Below, in pieces: positions 5,055-6,907 of a stretch of DNA of 6,907 bases. This stretch comes from CAIVPM01 sp964615145. Lineage in GTDB: Bacteria > Bacteroidota > Bacteroidia > Chitinophagales > Chitinophagaceae. The notes beneath the pieces were generated by a model that saw only the letters and a program-made list of their open reading frames with translations, did no database searches and was not told the origin of the DNA. Location of the stretch: NCBI GenBank assembly GCA_964615145.1, contig CAZTOP010000099.1, positions 1 through 6,907 of the forward strand. Direction: 5' to 3'. The position numbers were made by a program, and so were the translations under genes. Position 1 is the stretch's first letter. Each line of letters opens with the position of its first letter.

Positions 5055-6746
5055 ATGAATCAAGTTGCTACTGACACAAAACACCCAAAAGGCTTGTGGG
5101 TTTTATTTGGAACAGAAATGTGGGAGAGGTTTAACTTCTATGGGATGAGAGCAATCCTCACCCTATTTATGGTAAATTCCTTACTAATGAAAGAGGCTGA
5201 TGCTTCTTTAATTTATGGAGGATTTTTAGGTCTTTGCTATTTAACACCAATGCTAGGAGGTTTTATTTCTGACAGATTTTTTGGCAATAGAAATTGCATT
5301 ATGCTTGGAGGACTAATGATGGCAGCTGGACAATTTTTATTGTTTATGAGTGCTAGCGTTTTTAGTTCAAATATGGGATTAGCAAATACTTTACTTTGGA
5401 CTGCCTTAACCATCATTATTTTTGGTAATGGCTTTTTTAAGCCCAATATCTCTAGTATGGTTGGTAGCCTTTATCCTAAACAAGAGAAGTCAAAACTTGA
5501 TACAGCATTCACCATTTTTTATATGGGAATTAATTTAGGAGCCTTCTTAGGACAGTTGATTTGCCCTATTGTTGGAGACGTAAAAAATGCTGCAGGCATT
5601 CGAGATATACATGCATTCAAATGGGGATTCTTAGCAGCATCAATTGCAATGATTTTAGGAACCATTGTATTTCATTTTTTGAAAGACAAATATGTTGTAA
5701 CACCAGAAGGAAAACCTTTAGGTGGTTTACCAAAACATAACGATGCATCTCAATACGAAGAAGGGGAATCACAAAAAGCTGAGTTTTCAATGCAATCTTT
5801 GGTTGTTGCTGCTATTGCATTTGTTGCTTTGTTTTTTGTTTTTAGATTTTTATTGGCAGGAACAAATCCTGTAAAAACGATTATCTATCCTATCATTTAT
5901 GCATTAGGTTTAACCTTGGCAGGATTAATTATTTCTGACAAATCCCTTACCAAGGTTGAGTTACAAAGAATTTGTGTTATCTACATTGTAGGTTTCTTTA
6001 TCATATTCTTTTGGGCAGCTTTTGAACAAGCTGGTTCATCCTTAACATTTATTGCAGACAATCAAACTGATCGTAAAATTTTTGGTTGGGATATGCCACC
6101 ATCAATGGTTCAAATATTTAATGGAGCGTTTGTATTTGCCTTTGCATTTCCATTTAGTATGCTGTGGGATAAGCTAAGAATTAAAGGCATAGAACCACAA
6201 TCAACTGCAAAACAAGCTTTAGGTTTAGGCTTAATTGCATTAAGTTATTTCATAATAGCACACAATGTAAAAGATTTAGGAAACAGTGGTTTATTGGCTA
6301 TCAAATGGCTGATTTTATTATATCTTATTCAAACTTTTGCTGAATTGTGTTTAAGTCCAATTGGTTTATCATTAGTTGGTAAACTAGCTCCTAAAAGATT
6401 TGCCTCTCTTCTGTTTGGTGTATTCTTTTTGTCAAATGCGGCAGGTTATGCTTTAGCAGGTTCTTTGGGTGCATTGATTCCTGCAACTGGCGATAAATTT
6501 AAAAAAGCTACTGAGTTGGGCATTGATTTGCAAAGTGTTTTAGATAAAAAAATTGTTCCAACAGCAGAACAATTAAAATTATTAGATACCAATCAAATAA
6601 GTGCTGCAAACCCAGTATTTGTTGGATTTGAAATACACAATCTGTATGAATTTTTTATGGTGTTTGTAGTGCTAACAGGTATTGCATCCCTTCTATTATT
6701 TTTATTAACGCCAGTGCTTAAAAAAATGATGCACGGGGTTAAATAA
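5055..6746 (+). CDS. POT/PTR2 family proton-coupled oligopeptide transporter (MFS)
   Basis: This is a 563-aa inner-membrane protein with many hydrophobic segments, as expected for the 12-14 helix POT family, which imports di- and tripeptides with protons. Hallmarks are the ExxER proton-coupling motif on helix 1 (Glu21, Glu24, Arg25 in EMWERFNFYG), PTR2 signature GGFISDRFFGNRN (68-80), FFKPNISSMVGSLY (127-140, with conserved Lys129), the second PTR2 signature FYMGINLGAFLGQLICP (155-171), FFWAAFEQAGSS (318-329) and AELCLSPIGLSLVGKLAP (429-446, with Glu430 in the place of the conserved peptide-binding glutamate). All key charged residues are present, so it is probably functional. It is slightly longer than E. 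coli DtpA (500 aa). The extra length includes a polar loop at about 210-245 and a loop at about 474-525 before the last helix. It has no Shine-Dalgarno, is divergent from purD, and is followed by a strong terminator, so it is probably monocistronic. Peptide specificity cannot be read from sequence. Confidence 0.96.
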   Translation: MNQVATDTKHPKGLWVLFGTEMWERFNFYGMRAILTLFMVNSLLMKEADASLIYGGFLGLCYLTPMLGGFISDRFFGNRNCIMLGGLMMAAGQFLLFMSASVFSSNMGLANTLLWTALTIIIFGNGFFKPNISSMVGSLYPKQEKSKLDTAFTIFYMGINLGAFLGQLICPIVGDVKNAAGIRDIHAFKWGFLAASIAMILGTIVFHFLKDKYVVTPEGKPLGGLPKHNDASQYEEGESQKAEFSMQSLVVAAIAFVALFFVFRFLLAGTNPVKTIIYPIIYALGLTLAGLIISDKSLTKVELQRICVIYIVGFFIIFFWAAFEQAGSSLTFIADNQTDRKIFGWDMPPSMVQIFNGAFVFAFAFPFSMLWDKLRIKGIEPQSTAKQALGLGLIALSYFIIAHNVKDLGNSGLLAIKWLILLYLIQTFAELCLSPIGLSLVGKLAPKRFASLLFGVFFLSNAAGYALAGSLGALIPATGDKFKKATELGIDLQSVLDKKIVPTAEQLKLLDTNQISAANPVFVGFEIHNLYEFFMVFVVLTGIASLLLFLLTPVLKKMMHGVK

Positions 6747-6765
6747 TTTTATTCAATATTTTTAT

Positions 6766-6794
6766 AGCCACAGAAAAATTTCTGTGGCTTTTTT
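6766..6794 (+). terminator. Rho-independent terminator of the POT transporter gene
   Basis: A perfect 9-bp stem, AGCCACAGA (6766-6774) with TCTGTGGCT (6781-6789), can extend by one A-T pair. It has a short A-rich loop and is followed directly by a run of six T (6789-6794). It lies 19 bp after the transporter stop codon. The opposite strand lacks a matching T-run, so it acts mainly on rightward transcription. Confidence 0.88.
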
Positions 6795-6807
6795 ATTTAA
6801 AAATAAC

Positions 6808-6836
6808 CGCTATAAAGGTTTAAAACCTTTATAGCG
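6808..6836. repeat. 29-bp near-perfect palindrome between transporter genes
   Basis: A 14-bp arm CGCTATAAAGGTTT (6808-6821) is the exact reverse complement of AAACCTTTATAGCG (6823-6836), with a single A between them. It lies 13 bp after the terminator T-run and 15 bp before the next ATG. It has no T-tail of its own on the plus strand, so it is not a standard second terminator. It could be a dispersed REP-like intergenic palindrome, a protein-binding site, or an mRNA/cruciform structure. Copy number in the genome is unknown. Confidence 0.85.
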
Positions 6837-6851
6837 TTACAAACTATTTTT

Positions 6852-6907
6852 ATGCAACCAACAACCCTCGAACAAATTCAAAACTTCAAAGGAAAATATC
6901 CCAAACA
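6852..6907 (+). CDS. Start of a further gene, probably a second POT peptide transporter (partial)
   Basis: An ATG at 6852 opens a frame with no stop to the window end: 18 codons plus two bases, starting MQPTTLEQIQNFKGKYPK; the last codon CA- is Gln or His. The GKYPK(Q/H) stretch resembles TKHPKG at residues 8-13 of the transporter just upstream, which leads directly into its first helix and ExWERF motif. From memory, Bacteroidota POT transporters often begin with FKGKYPKQ before that motif. I infer a tandem POT gene, but nothing diagnostic of the family lies inside the window. There is no Shine-Dalgarno; the palindrome at 6808-6836 sits in its leader or promoter region. Confidence 0.55.
   Translation, partial: MQPTTLEQIQNFKGKYPK

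Noticed and set aside
5237..5446. 69-aa frame antisense to the POT transporter
   Set aside because: It is antisense to the conserved PTR2 signatures, shows no domain, and is best explained as a mirror of transporter codon composition.
1..6907. Defence system, prophage, insertion sequence, CRISPR array, tRNA or other novel multi-gene system
   Set aside because: I saw no transposase, nuclease, phage, spacer-repeat or tRNA-like structure; all long frames are explained by housekeeping-type families.

Overview
The window reads as chromosomal housekeeping DNA from a member of the Bacteroidota, possibly a Chitinophagales or Sphingobacteriia relative. This is inferred from the AT-rich sequence, the near absence of Shine-Dalgarno motifs, promoter-like elements of the TTG / TAnnTTTG type, and the gene types present (a GSCFA-family protein, a compact HMG-CoA lyase-like protein and POT peptide transporters with the ExWERF motif). 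No mobile element, rRNA, tRNA or CRISPR array was found.

Layout. A RidA-family enamine/imine deaminase gene lies at the left edge on the minus strand. It diverges, across 76 bp, from a plus-strand pair: a 202-aa protein resembling the C-terminal part of 3-hydroxyacyl-CoA dehydrogenases, then tsaB 10 bp later. TsaB is needed for the t6A modification of tRNA. tsaB converges on a minus-strand cluster, and the two stop codons overlap. In transcription order that cluster is purD (purine synthesis), an HMG-CoA lyase-family gene and a GSCFA-family SGNH-hydrolase-like gene. The gaps are 20 and 8 bp, so the three are probably one operon. Across 101 bp from purD, a plus-strand POT/PTR2 proton-coupled peptide transporter gene runs rightward. 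It ends at a strong intrinsic terminator followed by an almost perfect 29-bp palindrome. The start of another gene, probably a second POT transporter, is cut by the right edge.

Working together. The genes serve largely separate functions: metabolite repair, tRNA modification, purine synthesis, acyl-CoA or leucine catabolism, and peptide uptake. A link between peptide import and HMG-CoA lyase (leucine breakdown) is possible but speculative. I see no defence, secretion or biosynthetic system. The points most worth a second look are the dehydrogenase-like protein without recognisable NAD-binding or catalytic-His motifs, degenerate 7-bp repeat tracts inside tsaB and the lyase gene, the palindrome after the terminator, and the uncharacterised GSCFA protein.
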